This document shows positions 54,943 to 63,243 of a stretch of DNA of 64,000 nucleotides, piece by piece; within the stretch, counting starts at the first letter, position 1, and each line of letters opens with the position of its first letter. The translations under genes and the position numbers were made by a program. The DNA lies in the NCBI GenBank assembly GCA_019744775.1, contig JAIETZ010000007.1, positions 1-64,000 of the forward strand, written 5' to 3'. The notes below the pieces were generated by a model. That model saw nothing but the letters and a program-made list of their open reading frames with translations, did no database searches and was not told where the DNA came from. Origin of the DNA: Candidatus Obscuribacterales bacterium. Lineage in GTDB: Bacteria; Cyanobacteriota; Vampirovibrionia; Obscuribacterales; Obscuribacteraceae.

Positions 54943-55755
54943 ATGAAACTTTCTTTGCAACTGTCGCGCCCAAACTTTCACCAACCAACCAACTCATCAT
55001 TAGCTAAAACGCTAAGCGCTGATGGCGAACCGGACGAAAAGACTTCGTTCCTCGTCAATGCAATTGCACTTGCAGTCTGGGCTCTGTTCAGTCTCGGCTA
55101 TTACACGTTCGTTAAAGCTAATTGGCCTTGGGTTGTGCCTTACGGATTCCTCGACCTCTGGGAACAAAGAGGAGTTTGGACAGACTGGTTGGCTGCCGGT
55201 GCTCCAATGTTTATATGGGCTGTGATTCTTAACGGCGTCATCCTGTTCAACACGACCAACAAGCCCGAACAAAATCGACATGCCGAAAAAGGGTTTCTCT
55301 GGGGACTGGTGAAGAGCATTTGGGCAGGCGTATCAGAAGAAATTCTTTTCCGCTGGCTCATATTCATGGGCGCTTTTGCCGCCCTCGCCTTGTCTAACTA
55401 TCTGTTTTTCGGAGCCTTATTCCACTTCGGAGTGGCGGAATGGTTTCAGTTGAATGTTGGTGGACCTCTCAATGACCTTTGCTCGGGCGGCTACATGCAC
55501 AAATACATCAACAATCCAGAGAACTGGATGTTGGGTGCAGCCATTCTTTCTGCTAACACCAAATTCCGCGACGGTCATAAATATCAAGGAACTCTCGGAC
55601 TAGTTAATAGCTGGTTCGCCGGACTATTCCTCTTCTACATCATGTTCAACTACGGACTGCTAGCAGCCATTCTCGTACACGCCTTGTACGACATCATCTG
55701 CTACACAGTCGGCTACTTGGATTGCATCATCGAACGGGCCGGCGGCAACGCCTAG
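54943..55755 (+). CDS. CPBP-family intramembrane protease
   Basis: 270 residues with several membrane helices. The CPBP/Abi signature is clear: SEEILFRWLI (Glu132, Glu133, Arg137), FFGALFHFGVAEW (His161) and a final LVHALYDIICYT (His near 249). Members cleave prenylated or other membrane peptides, or act in bacteriocin immunity. ATG after AAGGAGAACCGCTAA. It ends 10 bases before the next gene, starting an operon that runs to 57697. Confidence 0.85.
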   Translation: MKLSLQLSRPNFHQPTNSSLAKTLSADGEPDEKTSFLVNAIALAVWALFSLGYYTFVKANWPWVVPYGFLDLWEQRGVWTDWLAAGAPMFIWAVILNGVILFNTTNKPEQNRHAEKGFLWGLVKSIWAGVSEEILFRWLIFMGAFAALALSNYLFFGALFHFGVAEWFQLNVGGPLNDLCSGGYMHKYINNPENWMLGAAILSANTKFRDGHKYQGTLGLVNSWFAGLFLFYIMFNYGLLAAILVHALYDIICYTVGYLDCIIERAGGNA

Positions 55756-55765
55756 GAGAATCAGC

Positions 55766-55960
55766 ATGACTGAACAAAAACAACGCACACTCAAAGAACT
55801 CAACGAGCGTGAACAACAAATCCTGCCACGCATCTACGAAATTCAGGCGGAGCAAGAAAAACTCAACAAAGAATACTGCGAACTATATACCGAACTCATG
55901 ACAATCCACCAAGAGCGAGCCCGTGCAGTCAATCAACCCAAAGAAGAGGTCGACCAATGA
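55766..55960 (+). CDS. Short coiled-coil protein
   Basis: 64 residues, one amphipathic helical coil (LKELNEREQQILPRIYEIQA, EQEKLNKEYCELYTELMTIH). ATG after TAGGAGAATCAGC. Its last four bases overlap the next gene (ATGA), so they are coupled. No family recognised. Confidence 0.6.
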   Translation: MTEQKQRTLKELNEREQQILPRIYEIQAEQEKLNKEYCELYTELMTIHQERARAVNQPKEEVDQ

Positions 55961-56397
55961 CACAACAACACCCCAAACCAATTTCGTTCTGGTTACTCCG
56001 CAACACCAAGACGAACGACCTCTTCGCTCAATTCGGTCAACGAGCACATCTCACTGGAAATGATGTTCTCGTATACACCGAATACGAAGATGGCACCGGA
56101 TACTTTCAGGAAGGCTACAGTCCCAACACCATCTGCAAGGAACCGTATCTGCTTCCAGAGCCCAACTTCCCGCTACCTTACAGAGTCGGCTCGGCCATCT
56201 TCAATGCCCGAGTCGAAAAGGTAAAGCTGGAAAAGCGTTGCGCCGATCCGGATGCCGAACCGGACGCGAATGTTTGCGTCGTCGACCGCAGCATACAAGA
56301 GGTCGACGAACCCGAATTCACAATCAAAGGAGACTTGTGGGCATTCATTGCCGAGCAAGGACTCTGGTCAAACATTAATGGAGGAACCGATGCGTAA
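55957..56397 (+). CDS. Hypothetical protein, 146 residues
   Basis: Overlaps the coiled-coil gene by four bases and the next lipoprotein gene by eight. Mixed alpha/beta (KPISFWLLRNTKTNDLFAQF, DVLVYTEYEDGTGYFQEGYS) with an acidic, Val-rich end. No signal peptide. No family recognised. Confidence 0.55.
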   Translation: MTQQHPKPISFWLLRNTKTNDLFAQFGQRAHLTGNDVLVYTEYEDGTGYFQEGYSPNTICKEPYLLPEPNFPLPYRVGSAIFNARVEKVKLEKRCADPDAEPDANVCVVDRSIQEVDEPEFTIKGDLWAFIAEQGLWSNINGGTDA

Positions 56398-57247
56398 ATT
56401 TTCGAAAGCAGTTTCTTGCTGCTTCGCCTTAGCTCTCATCGCAATGTGCGCATTGCTCACCGGCTGCACCTCATCGACACTCAATCCGGCTGACTACGAT
56501 CAGGCTGCGAAAGAGTGTGGTGATAGCTTTCTGAATTCAATGCCCGAAGGACAAAATGTATTCATTGATCCTCAATTGCTGAATCACGAATACGCACCCA
56601 TGTCACTTCGTGGCGTCGAGCAGAGACTGGCGCGACTGGAGGACAAAGCTGCAGGCAAGGTTCGCTTTCTAGTAATAGCGAAGCAAATCAACGAGCCGGC
56701 TTCCGCCGCGCTAAGGCAATACAGTCGAGCCGGGCTAACGCCTGCGCAACTACTGTCACCACTGATGCTGGAAAGAGCCAAACGTAGCGAGTCGTTTCCC
56801 GACGATAGCTATGTGTTGATAGTCCTGACTCGCTACAAAGATAGTGTGCAATCAACATGCATGGAGACAACGTGCAGCCCAGCGCTGTTAGCTGTCTATC
56901 CAACTTTGGAGAATCTTCTCAACCGTGGTCTAAGCAACAACTTGCAAAGCAACGCAGAGAAGTATTTACCCAACCCAGTTGATCAAGCAATACTTCTCGT
57001 AGCACAAGGAATAACCGATGAAGTGGCGAAAGTAGAAAAGTCCAAGAGCGACGAAGCTGACGCTCTGCGTAAAGCAGAAGAAGAAAAGCAAAAAGCCGCC
57101 GAAGCTGAGAAGAAGGCTCTAGAAGAACAGCAACGAAAAGCATCCGACTCAACGTGGCTGTGGTGCATTTGGGGCGGACTTTTGGCAGGAGCTGCTCTAA
57201 CTCTCTGCGGCGTCGGAATATTCAAGCTCGCCAGAAAAAGAAACTAA
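56390..57247 (+). CDS. TPM-like lipoprotein with C-terminal membrane helix
   Basis: 285 residues. Lipoprotein signal ending LLTGC (Cys26). A TPM-like domain (about 60-210) has VEQRLARLEDKAAGKVRFLV, a SYVLIVLTRYKDS strand and PVDQAILLVAQGITDEVAKV. A Lys/Glu/Ala coiled coil follows (about 218-255), and a membrane helix near the end (LWCIWGGLLAGAALTLCGVG) with ARKRN. The order matches the 27039-27902 protein, so they are probably distant paralogues. ATG after GGAGGAACCG. Confidence 0.62.
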   Translation: MRKFSKAVSCCFALALIAMCALLTGCTSSTLNPADYDQAAKECGDSFLNSMPEGQNVFIDPQLLNHEYAPMSLRGVEQRLARLEDKAAGKVRFLVIAKQINEPASAALRQYSRAGLTPAQLLSPLMLERAKRSESFPDDSYVLIVLTRYKDSVQSTCMETTCSPALLAVYPTLENLLNRGLSNNLQSNAEKYLPNPVDQAILLVAQGITDEVAKVEKSKSDEADALRKAEEEKQKAAEAEKKALEEQQRKASDSTWLWCIWGGLLAGAALTLCGVGIFKLARKRN

Positions 57248-57268
57248 CAATCAAAGGAGATAACCCCT

Positions 57269-57697
57269 ATGTCAGACAACATCGTTTGTATCATAGGGCT
57301 GATGATCGCCTCTTTCTGCATCAGCACGTGGACTCTGGTCCGCATGTTTCGGCGAATGGACGCCGAAGAAGCTGAGTCAAGAAAGAAAGAGGAGGCACAG
57401 CTCTATCCAAACAGCATTTCACTCCACCTCCTAGAGCAAATCCTTGAGAGTCGAAAACTCATGCTTGCACAGATACAAGTCAACGGTGACCGAATCGCAC
57501 ATCTAGATTCACTATCTTACGAATCATGGAAATTGATTCGAGATTATCTAGAAGGCGCTTACCGTTGCCAATGCCTGGCAATTTCCGCATATAGAGATTC
57601 CGATTATCAGGGAGCCGCTCAGATGGTTCAGTACGCAACTGCTGCACTCAACAGAGCATACGGCACACTCTACCCCCCAACCAATGGAAGCCGCTAG
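57269..57697 (+). CDS. Membrane-anchored helical protein
   Basis: 142 residues. N-terminal membrane helix (IVCIIGLMIASFCISTWTLV, about 5-24), basic MFRRMD boundary, then a helical domain (SLHLLEQILESRKLMLAQIQ, LIRDYLEGAYRCQCLAISAY). ATG after AAAGGAGATAACCCCT. Last gene of the CPBP-TPM operon. No family recognised. Confidence 0.6.
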   Translation: MSDNIVCIIGLMIASFCISTWTLVRMFRRMDAEEAESRKKEEAQLYPNSISLHLLEQILESRKLMLAQIQVNGDRIAHLDSLSYESWKLIRDYLEGAYRCQCLAISAYRDSDYQGAAQMVQYATAALNRAYGTLYPPTNGSR

Positions 57698-57968
57698 CGC
57701 GAGCTATGCAAAGACTGTTTCGACGGACATGATGGTGGTAAACACTCAGTCAATCGGCACACCGCATGCGTCACGCTTGCGGTAATTACGTAGTAATTTA
57801 ATTGCTATGGTAATTAGCTTATAAGTACTGTGGATATACAACTTTCAAATTCCCGAGAAATAGAAATAGCTTTACCTAACCACTTCTAAATACACACTAC
57901 AGACAACCCCTTGAGCCGGATCTTCTGGTTTGGGGGGTTTCTGTACGTTCAACAGCTTTTCAAACCAA
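57698..57968. other. Intergenic region upstream of the SBP-VWA operon
   Basis: No gene seen. It contains CGCATGCG and CTTGCGGTAATTACG near 57765-57790, and an AT-rich tract (57785-57860) with repeated GGTAATTA that probably contains the promoter of the following operon, though no precise -35/-10 pair can be fixed. Confidence 0.4.
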
Positions 57969-57999
57969 GCAGCGCTGACTCGTGTCGGCGCTGCATCTT
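57969..57999 (+). terminator. Hairpin upstream of the SBP-VWA operon
   Basis: GCAGCGC at 57969-57975 pairs with GCGCTGC at 57988-57994, then ATCTTTT. It precedes the first gene by 31 bases and may be a leader attenuator. Confidence 0.6.
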
Positions 58000-58024
58000 T
58001 TACCGAGTAGAACAAGGAGGTTCT

Positions 58025-59809
58025 ATGAAAGACAAACGTTTTGTTGCCTTCATGGCGGCATTCACTCTTTTGATCAACCTGATACTTTCCGCCTGTCCGG
58101 CATACGCCAATGGCAATGCAAAAATCGAATACCTGACACCGAAGCCGCTCGTCGACACGCTAAAGAGTACCGTCGCCCAACCCGTTCGCCCGGGCATCCT
58201 GTATATCCCGACCATCACATGGGCCGGCGATACCTCAATTATCTTCGCCGACCAGACTGGCGCCTTCCAACAAGAAGGACTCCAAGTGAAATTGTTCAAA
58301 GAGGACAACTTCGCCAAACAAGTTCAAGACTGCCTCAACGGAAAAACACCGTACGTTCGCGGCACGATGGGAATGGTCAACTCGGCAGCTGAAGCATTCG
58401 ACAAAGCCGGTGTGCCACTGGTCGTCATCTATCAGCTGACCTGGTCATCCGGTGGTGACTGCATGGTCGTTCGTCCAGGAGTCAACAGCTTGACTGACCT
58501 CAACGGCAAAACAATTGCGCTGCAGTTGTATGGTCCACACATGGACTTTGTCAACACAATTATCGAGAAAGCCGGTCTGGATGCAAGCAAAGTTAAGTTC
58601 AAGTGGCTACGCAATCTTGCTCTTCCGCTTAATGAACAGCCCATTGCTGACGACACCGTTTCGGCGTTCCAAAAAGACTCCAGCATCAATGCATGTATGG
58701 TCATTGCTCCGGATGCCGGAACACTGACAAATGGCAATGGTGCAGAAGGTTCGGTAAAAGGCGCCAAGACTCTCATCACGTCTGCCGCTGCCAGCCGCAT
58801 CATCGCTGATGTCTATGCCGTACGCAAAGACTACTACGACGCGCACAAAGCGGAAGTGCAAAAGTTCGTCCATGCTTTGATGGTCGGACAAGAGCGCTTC
58901 GATGCTTTGATGGCAAACAAGTCCGCCAACCAAGCGGCCTACAACGAGCTCATCAAGCGCGCTGCGGTTATGCAGTACGGCGACGACAGCAAACAGTCCA
59001 AAGACTTTGCTTCCGGATCACTAGGAGACTGCACATGGGTTGGATTCAACGGCAACGTTCAATTCTTCACCGGCAAAGGAACATCGAGAAATTTCGCTCA
59101 GCTCAACAGCGAAATTCAACCAGAGTTCCGCAGTCTTGGTTTGATGCGTGGCACGCCAAAACTCACCACAGCAAATTGGGACTACAACCAATTAGCTGCC
59201 GGACTGAGAAATGCCGATGTCAATGCATTACCGAAGCCAGCTCTTACGCCGGCTCAAAGAGCAGCAGTACAAACCAAAGCCACGCAAGCAATTGCAGCCG
59301 AGCCTACGAAGTGGCAACAGGACGGTACCTTGTACTCGTTTGAAGTTCGCTTCAAGCCGAATGTCCCCACATTCGACATCGACGAATACAAGAATTATTT
59401 CAAACAGGCGTACAACATTTCGCAACCTCTAGCCGGCGCCCTCGTGTTCGTCGAAGGACACAGCGCCCCGACATATGTTGTCGATTTGCAAGACCAAATT
59501 GCCGCAGCCAAAGCCGCCGGCAAGACACCTGCTGAAGTAGCCGTGTTGACCACCAAGTTGGCCGACAAGCAACGCGCCGCCAACAAACTTGGACTCGACC
59601 GCGCTAGAGCTGTCTGCAACGCATACATCCAGTATTGCAAGCAGAACAATCTGCCAGTCGATGAAAGTCAGTTCCAGCCGGTATCGATGGGTGCCAACGC
59701 TCCCAAGTATCGCAAGCCCACCAGCGAGTCGGAGTTCTACGAAAATTTCCGCGTAGTCTTCCGTATCAAAGAAGAGCAAGCTGAACCAACGACCTTCCAA
59801 GGCAAGTAA
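58025..59809 (+). CDS. Substrate-binding protein fused to OmpA-like domain, copy 1
   Basis: 594 residues. Signal peptide (about 1-28). Residues about 50-330 form a periplasmic binding-protein fold of the SsuA/NMT1/ThiY type: ADQTGAFQQEGLQVKLFKED, MGMVNSAAEAFDKAGVPLVV, GKTIALQLYGPHMDFV, VYAVRKDYYDAHKAEVQKFV. The C-terminal part (about 440-590) is OmpA-like (VEGHSAPTY, LGLDRARAVCNAYIQYC, FQPVSMGANAPKYRKP) and should bind peptidoglycan. No transporter permease follows, so it is more likely a ligand sensor or scaffold than a transporter part. ATG at 58025 after AAGGAGGTTCT. Confidence 0.82.
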   Translation: MKDKRFVAFMAAFTLLINLILSACPAYANGNAKIEYLTPKPLVDTLKSTVAQPVRPGILYIPTITWAGDTSIIFADQTGAFQQEGLQVKLFKEDNFAKQVQDCLNGKTPYVRGTMGMVNSAAEAFDKAGVPLVVIYQLTWSSGGDCMVVRPGVNSLTDLNGKTIALQLYGPHMDFVNTIIEKAGLDASKVKFKWLRNLALPLNEQPIADDTVSAFQKDSSINACMVIAPDAGTLTNGNGAEGSVKGAKTLITSAAASRIIADVYAVRKDYYDAHKAEVQKFVHALMVGQERFDALMANKSANQAAYNELIKRAAVMQYGDDSKQSKDFASGSLGDCTWVGFNGNVQFFTGKGTSRNFAQLNSEIQPEFRSLGLMRGTPKLTTANWDYNQLAAGLRNADVNALPKPALTPAQRAAVQTKATQAIAAEPTKWQQDGTLYSFEVRFKPNVPTFDIDEYKNYFKQAYNISQPLAGALVFVEGHSAPTYVVDLQDQIAAAKAAGKTPAEVAVLTTKLADKQRAANKLGLDRARAVCNAYIQYCKQNNLPVDESQFQPVSMGANAPKYRKPTSESEFYENFRVVFRIKEEQAEPTTFQGK

Positions 59810-59822
59810 TAGGAGAAGCACC

Positions 59823-60575
59823 ATGAAAACTCTCAAAAAGAATTTAATGGCGTTGACCCTGTGCTTGACGGCACTTTCGTTAACTGCTTGCGGGGACATC
59901 GCGCCCTCTGGCACTTCCGAATCATCGCCCCCAGCCGTTGCACAAGTCGATCAATCCGGCTATGTGCAATTGCAAGATCCGTTAGGACAACAAGGTGCGC
60001 AGCCAGGACAAATCTCCACTGCTCGCAATTTTGAGATTGTTCTCGATGCCTCCGGCTCGATGGCAGGATCCGCAATTGAAGAAGCTAAACAAGCAATTCA
60101 CAGTTTTGTGCAAAGCTTGCCGACTGATATCAATGTCGGTCTGGTCGTCTTTGACGGAAGCGGCATCCAAGAAAAGGTCTCTCTCGATGCTCCTGCAGCA
60201 AAAAATAGACAACAATTCCTGCAGGAAGTCCAATCGGTAGATGCTGGTGGTGGTACTCCACTTGCTGACGCCATGAATGTAGGATCAGGCGCATTGCTCA
60301 AGCAATGCCAACGGCAGCTCAACTATGGTGACTATCGCCTGATAGTCGTCACGGACGGGCAGCCTGACTGGGGACAAGACCTTGATAAAGCCTGTTCAAC
60401 GGCTGCTTCATACGGCTTTTCCATCTACACCATCGGCTTCAACATCGATGATGGCCACCCACTTAAAAACTGGGCAACCTCATACGAAACCGCATCCAGC
60501 GCTGACGAGTTGACCCGCAAGCTGCAGAACACTGCTGCCGAACCGGACAACTACGTGCCCACGTATCACAAGTAA
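59823..60575 (+). CDS. VWA-domain lipoprotein
   Basis: 250 residues. Lipoprotein signal ending SLTAC (Cys23). VWA domain with an intact metal-ion site: IVLDASGSMAGSAIEE (Asp75, Ser77, Ser79), GGGTPLADAMNV (Thr) and LIVVTDGQPDWG (Asp). Such domains mediate metal-dependent protein contacts. ATG after TAGGAGAAGCACC, 13 bases after the first SBP-OmpA gene, so they are co-translated or closely coupled. It probably sits on the periplasmic face as a partner of the two SBP-OmpA proteins. Confidence 0.88.
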   Translation: MKTLKKNLMALTLCLTALSLTACGDIAPSGTSESSPPAVAQVDQSGYVQLQDPLGQQGAQPGQISTARNFEIVLDASGSMAGSAIEEAKQAIHSFVQSLPTDINVGLVVFDGSGIQEKVSLDAPAAKNRQQFLQEVQSVDAGGGTPLADAMNVGSGALLKQCQRQLNYGDYRLIVVTDGQPDWGQDLDKACSTAASYGFSIYTIGFNIDDGHPLKNWATSYETASSADELTRKLQNTAAEPDNYVPTYHK

Positions 60576-60587
60576 CAACTCCCGCCT

Positions 60588-60623
60588 CAACAGCAGCTCG
60601 ATAAAACATCGAGCTGCCTGTTG
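60588..60623 (+). terminator. Intra-operon hairpin
   Basis: CAACAGCAGCTCGAT at 60588-60602 pairs (one bulge) with ATCGAGCTGCCTGTTG at 60608-60623. No T tract; probably a stabiliser or attenuator between operon genes. Confidence 0.6.
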
Positions 60624-60651
60624 TCGCGGTTTCCCTAAGGAGAAAACAAGA

Positions 60652-62157
60652 ATGAAACGCATACACGCAGCAATAGCGTTACTGCTCTTGCTTGTATTCT
60701 GTGGCGGCGTCTGGTTTTTCAAATTCCAAGAATCAGGCAAATCCATTCTCGTGGCAGGCGATGACTATCAGGGCTACGCCATCATTCGCTCAGACGAGAT
60801 GAGAAAACAAGCCAAACAACGTGGGCTGACAGTCAGCTTCACTCCTAAAGACAAAGGCAACTACGCAGATAGACTCGAAAGATTCTCGAAAGGTGAATAT
60901 CAAGCCATTGTCTTGCCCGTTAGCAGCTGGCTGCAACACGGCAAGCAATACAACTATCCAGGAGTCATCGTTGCTGCAATTGCCAAAAGCAATGGTGCGG
61001 ACGCCATTCTTGCTTTTCCACCTGTCAAAGAGGTCAAAGATCTCAACAATGGAAAACTAAAATTCGTCTACACCGCAGACAGCCCATCCAGCTTTCTGCT
61101 CGGACTAACTCGCACCGACTTCGGCATGGACAACCTGACCGAAGCCGACAAGTCCTGGCAAAAAGAAGTTGCGGGCGGCTCTGAAGAAGTCTATCAGCTA
61201 GCTCAACAACACAAAGGCGACGTCTTCGTCATGTGGGAACCGGAAGTCAGCAAAGCGCTACACACCATTCCCAATATGACGGTCGTGTGGGACTCAAGCA
61301 AATTCAATGGCTACATTGAAGATGTGATTGTGTTCCACAAAGACTTTGTGCGTGACCACAAAGGCGATTGTGTCAAGTTTATGGAAGCGTACTTCACAGC
61401 AATGCGAACATACAAAGCCAGCAAAGCCAATCACGATCGTTTGATAAAAGAGATCTGCGACGCAGTCGGTTGCAAACCGGAATTAGCCGAAGCAATGACC
61501 CAGAAGATCGATTTTCACGGTTTGCACGACAACTGCAATCGTCAATTCGGTATTTCCGGCGAACATAAAGCTGACGGCATTCTCAATTGCATAAGCTCTT
61601 GCATCAATGTTCTCGTTCGCACGAAAGAAATGCAATCAGAACCGCTCAGCGATCCAACGACAATTATCGACAAGTCGATACTGCAAGAAGTACATGATCA
61701 CATGCTCGCTGACGTCGGCAATGCCGATGCAGCCAAGCGTGAGTTCAGAGAACTTACAGCCGACGAATGGAAGACTCTAAAGGAGATAGGCGTTATGCGC
61801 ATAGAACCAATAGACTTCCTGCAAGGAGAATCAGACCTGGACGCCGACGCACAAAAGCAAGTCGATGCATTCGTCAAGCTTTTGTCAGTCAACTACACCG
61901 ATGCTCGCGTGGTCGTCAAAGGCCACACGGGACCAAGTGTAGATGGCGACGACACAGAAAACATCAAGTTGTCGCAAGCCAGAGCTGACGCTGTCATCAA
62001 TTACTTGACGACAGCAGGATTGTCTCCCAATCGCCTACGCGCAGTCGGCTGCGGTTCATCCGAACCGCCGGCACGCAAACCCGGCGAAAATCGCTTGTCC
62101 TTCAATCGTCGAAAACAGCGAGTGGAATTTGTCCTTTATAACGACACCGATATCTAG
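60652..62157 (+). CDS. Substrate-binding protein fused to OmpA-like domain, copy 2
   Basis: 501 residues. A single N-terminal hydrophobic helix (IALLLLLVFCGGVWFF-like, about 5-23) is a signal or anchor. Residues about 35-270 are a type 2 binding-protein fold (ILVAGDDYQGYAIIRSDEMR, QAIVLPVSSWLQHGKQYNYP, KGDVFVMWEPEVSKAL). The end is a clear OmpA domain: MRIEPIDFLQGESDLDADAQ, VVVKGHTGPSVDGDD, LSQARADAVINYLTTAGLSP, RLRAVGCGSSEPP. Peptidoglycan-binding Asp/Arg positions look present. It is shorter than copy 1 and differs strongly in sequence. ATG after AAGGAGAAAACAAGA. Confidence 0.85.
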   Translation: MKRIHAAIALLLLLVFCGGVWFFKFQESGKSILVAGDDYQGYAIIRSDEMRKQAKQRGLTVSFTPKDKGNYADRLERFSKGEYQAIVLPVSSWLQHGKQYNYPGVIVAAIAKSNGADAILAFPPVKEVKDLNNGKLKFVYTADSPSSFLLGLTRTDFGMDNLTEADKSWQKEVAGGSEEVYQLAQQHKGDVFVMWEPEVSKALHTIPNMTVVWDSSKFNGYIEDVIVFHKDFVRDHKGDCVKFMEAYFTAMRTYKASKANHDRLIKEICDAVGCKPELAEAMTQKIDFHGLHDNCNRQFGISGEHKADGILNCISSCINVLVRTKEMQSEPLSDPTTIIDKSILQEVHDHMLADVGNADAAKREFRELTADEWKTLKEIGVMRIEPIDFLQGESDLDADAQKQVDAFVKLLSVNYTDARVVVKGHTGPSVDGDDTENIKLSQARADAVINYLTTAGLSPNRLRAVGCGSSEPPARKPGENRLSFNRRKQRVEFVLYNDTDI

Positions 62158-62175
62158 TCACGGAGGTGACAATCG

Positions 62176-63147
62176 ATGACATTTGAAAGAAGGTCTCGCG
62201 GGACTGACAACACGAACAAACGTGATGGTCCTGTAACCAAACCAAAACCTGAGGATTTCGCGCCTGGCAAAGTAGCAATGGATGTTCGCACTGACATTCT
62301 CTGTCACCCGGCAACAATCTATCCGTTAGTTGGTTCGATTGGTGCCGTAGTTTGTGCGGTGTTCATTCCAGCTACGCTGCCGCTAACCGCAGGAATAGCA
62401 ACAATTGGACTTATAGCCAGCGGTGGCTCCTGGTATTACAACTACGTCGTCAAAGGCGAAGAGAAGGTAGCACAACGCTATGCTGATCTTCGCCAACAGC
62501 GCCGTCAGTACGAAGAACAGGAATTGCAACAACTGACCCTTGAATGCAAAAAGATAAAGTTCGCATCAGGAGTTGCAGAAGCTACCGAACTCAATGCAGC
62601 ATATCAACCCCTCCTGGATTATTTCCAGGAGAAACTTGCGAAAAGGTCAATTGCAACAGTTGAGCAATTTCAACTTCTTGCAGCAGACACTTATAAGCAG
62701 GGAGTTTCGGTGCTGGAAAAAGCACTTGATGTAACCAAAGCATTGAGCGCTTTCAATATCAAGGCACTGGAACGCGAGGTTGAAGGGTGGAAAGAAGAGC
62801 TATCGAAGGCCAAGGAAGGAAGCACAAAAGCTAAGACCCTTGAGCAACAGATTGCCTCACACACTCGCCGACTCGATCTCTACAACAAAAGGCAAGACCT
62901 ACAGCTCGAGCTGCTTGCCCAAGTCAACGAGATTGAATGCGCGCTGCAAACGACCTATCTCGAATTGGTCGACTTAGGAAATGGCGACATAAGTTCGTTC
63001 CTAGACAGAGACAGTGATGCTTCACACAGATTGCGCACAGCAGTCGAAGCTGCACGTCGAGTCGAGGACCGACTTAAAGGACGCAACACCGAAGACGAAC
63101 AACAATTGGACAAGTACAGAAAAGCTGCCCGTCGCGAACAACAATAA
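62176..63147 (+). CDS. Membrane protein with long coiled coil
   Basis: 323 residues. Basic polar N-terminus, two adjacent hydrophobic stretches (IYPLVGSIGAVVCAVFIPAT and LPLTAGIATIGLIASGGSWY, about 48-87), then a long helical coil (RYADLRQQRRQYEEQELQQL, EREVEGWKEELSKAKEGSTK, HTRRLDLYNKRQDLQLELLA). Probably a bitopic or hairpin inner-membrane protein with a cytoplasmic coil that could bind the PspA-like product next to it. ATG after CGGAGGTGACAATCG. No family recognised. Confidence 0.7.
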   Translation: MTFERRSRGTDNTNKRDGPVTKPKPEDFAPGKVAMDVRTDILCHPATIYPLVGSIGAVVCAVFIPATLPLTAGIATIGLIASGGSWYYNYVVKGEEKVAQRYADLRQQRRQYEEQELQQLTLECKKIKFASGVAEATELNAAYQPLLDYFQEKLAKRSIATVEQFQLLAADTYKQGVSVLEKALDVTKALSAFNIKALEREVEGWKEELSKAKEGSTKAKTLEQQIASHTRRLDLYNKRQDLQLELLAQVNEIECALQTTYLELVDLGNGDISSFLDRDSDASHRLRTAVEAARRVEDRLKGRNTEDEQQLDKYRKAARREQQ

Positions 63148-63243
63148 CGTTCGCACAAGCAGTGCTTTGGATTCACAGTTTTAACCCGCGGCTGAGTTAT
63201 GCATCGTGCATAAACAGTCGCTCCAAACCATGAGGATATCATC

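Noticed and set aside
30049-57697. A complete prophage
   Set aside because: No terminase, portal, capsid, tail, integrase or lysis gene can be seen, so only possible phage ancestry is suggested.
58025-62157. An ordinary nitrate/taurine ABC importer
   Set aside because: Two binding proteins are present, both fused to OmpA domains, and no permease or ATPase gene is in the operon as far as the window shows.
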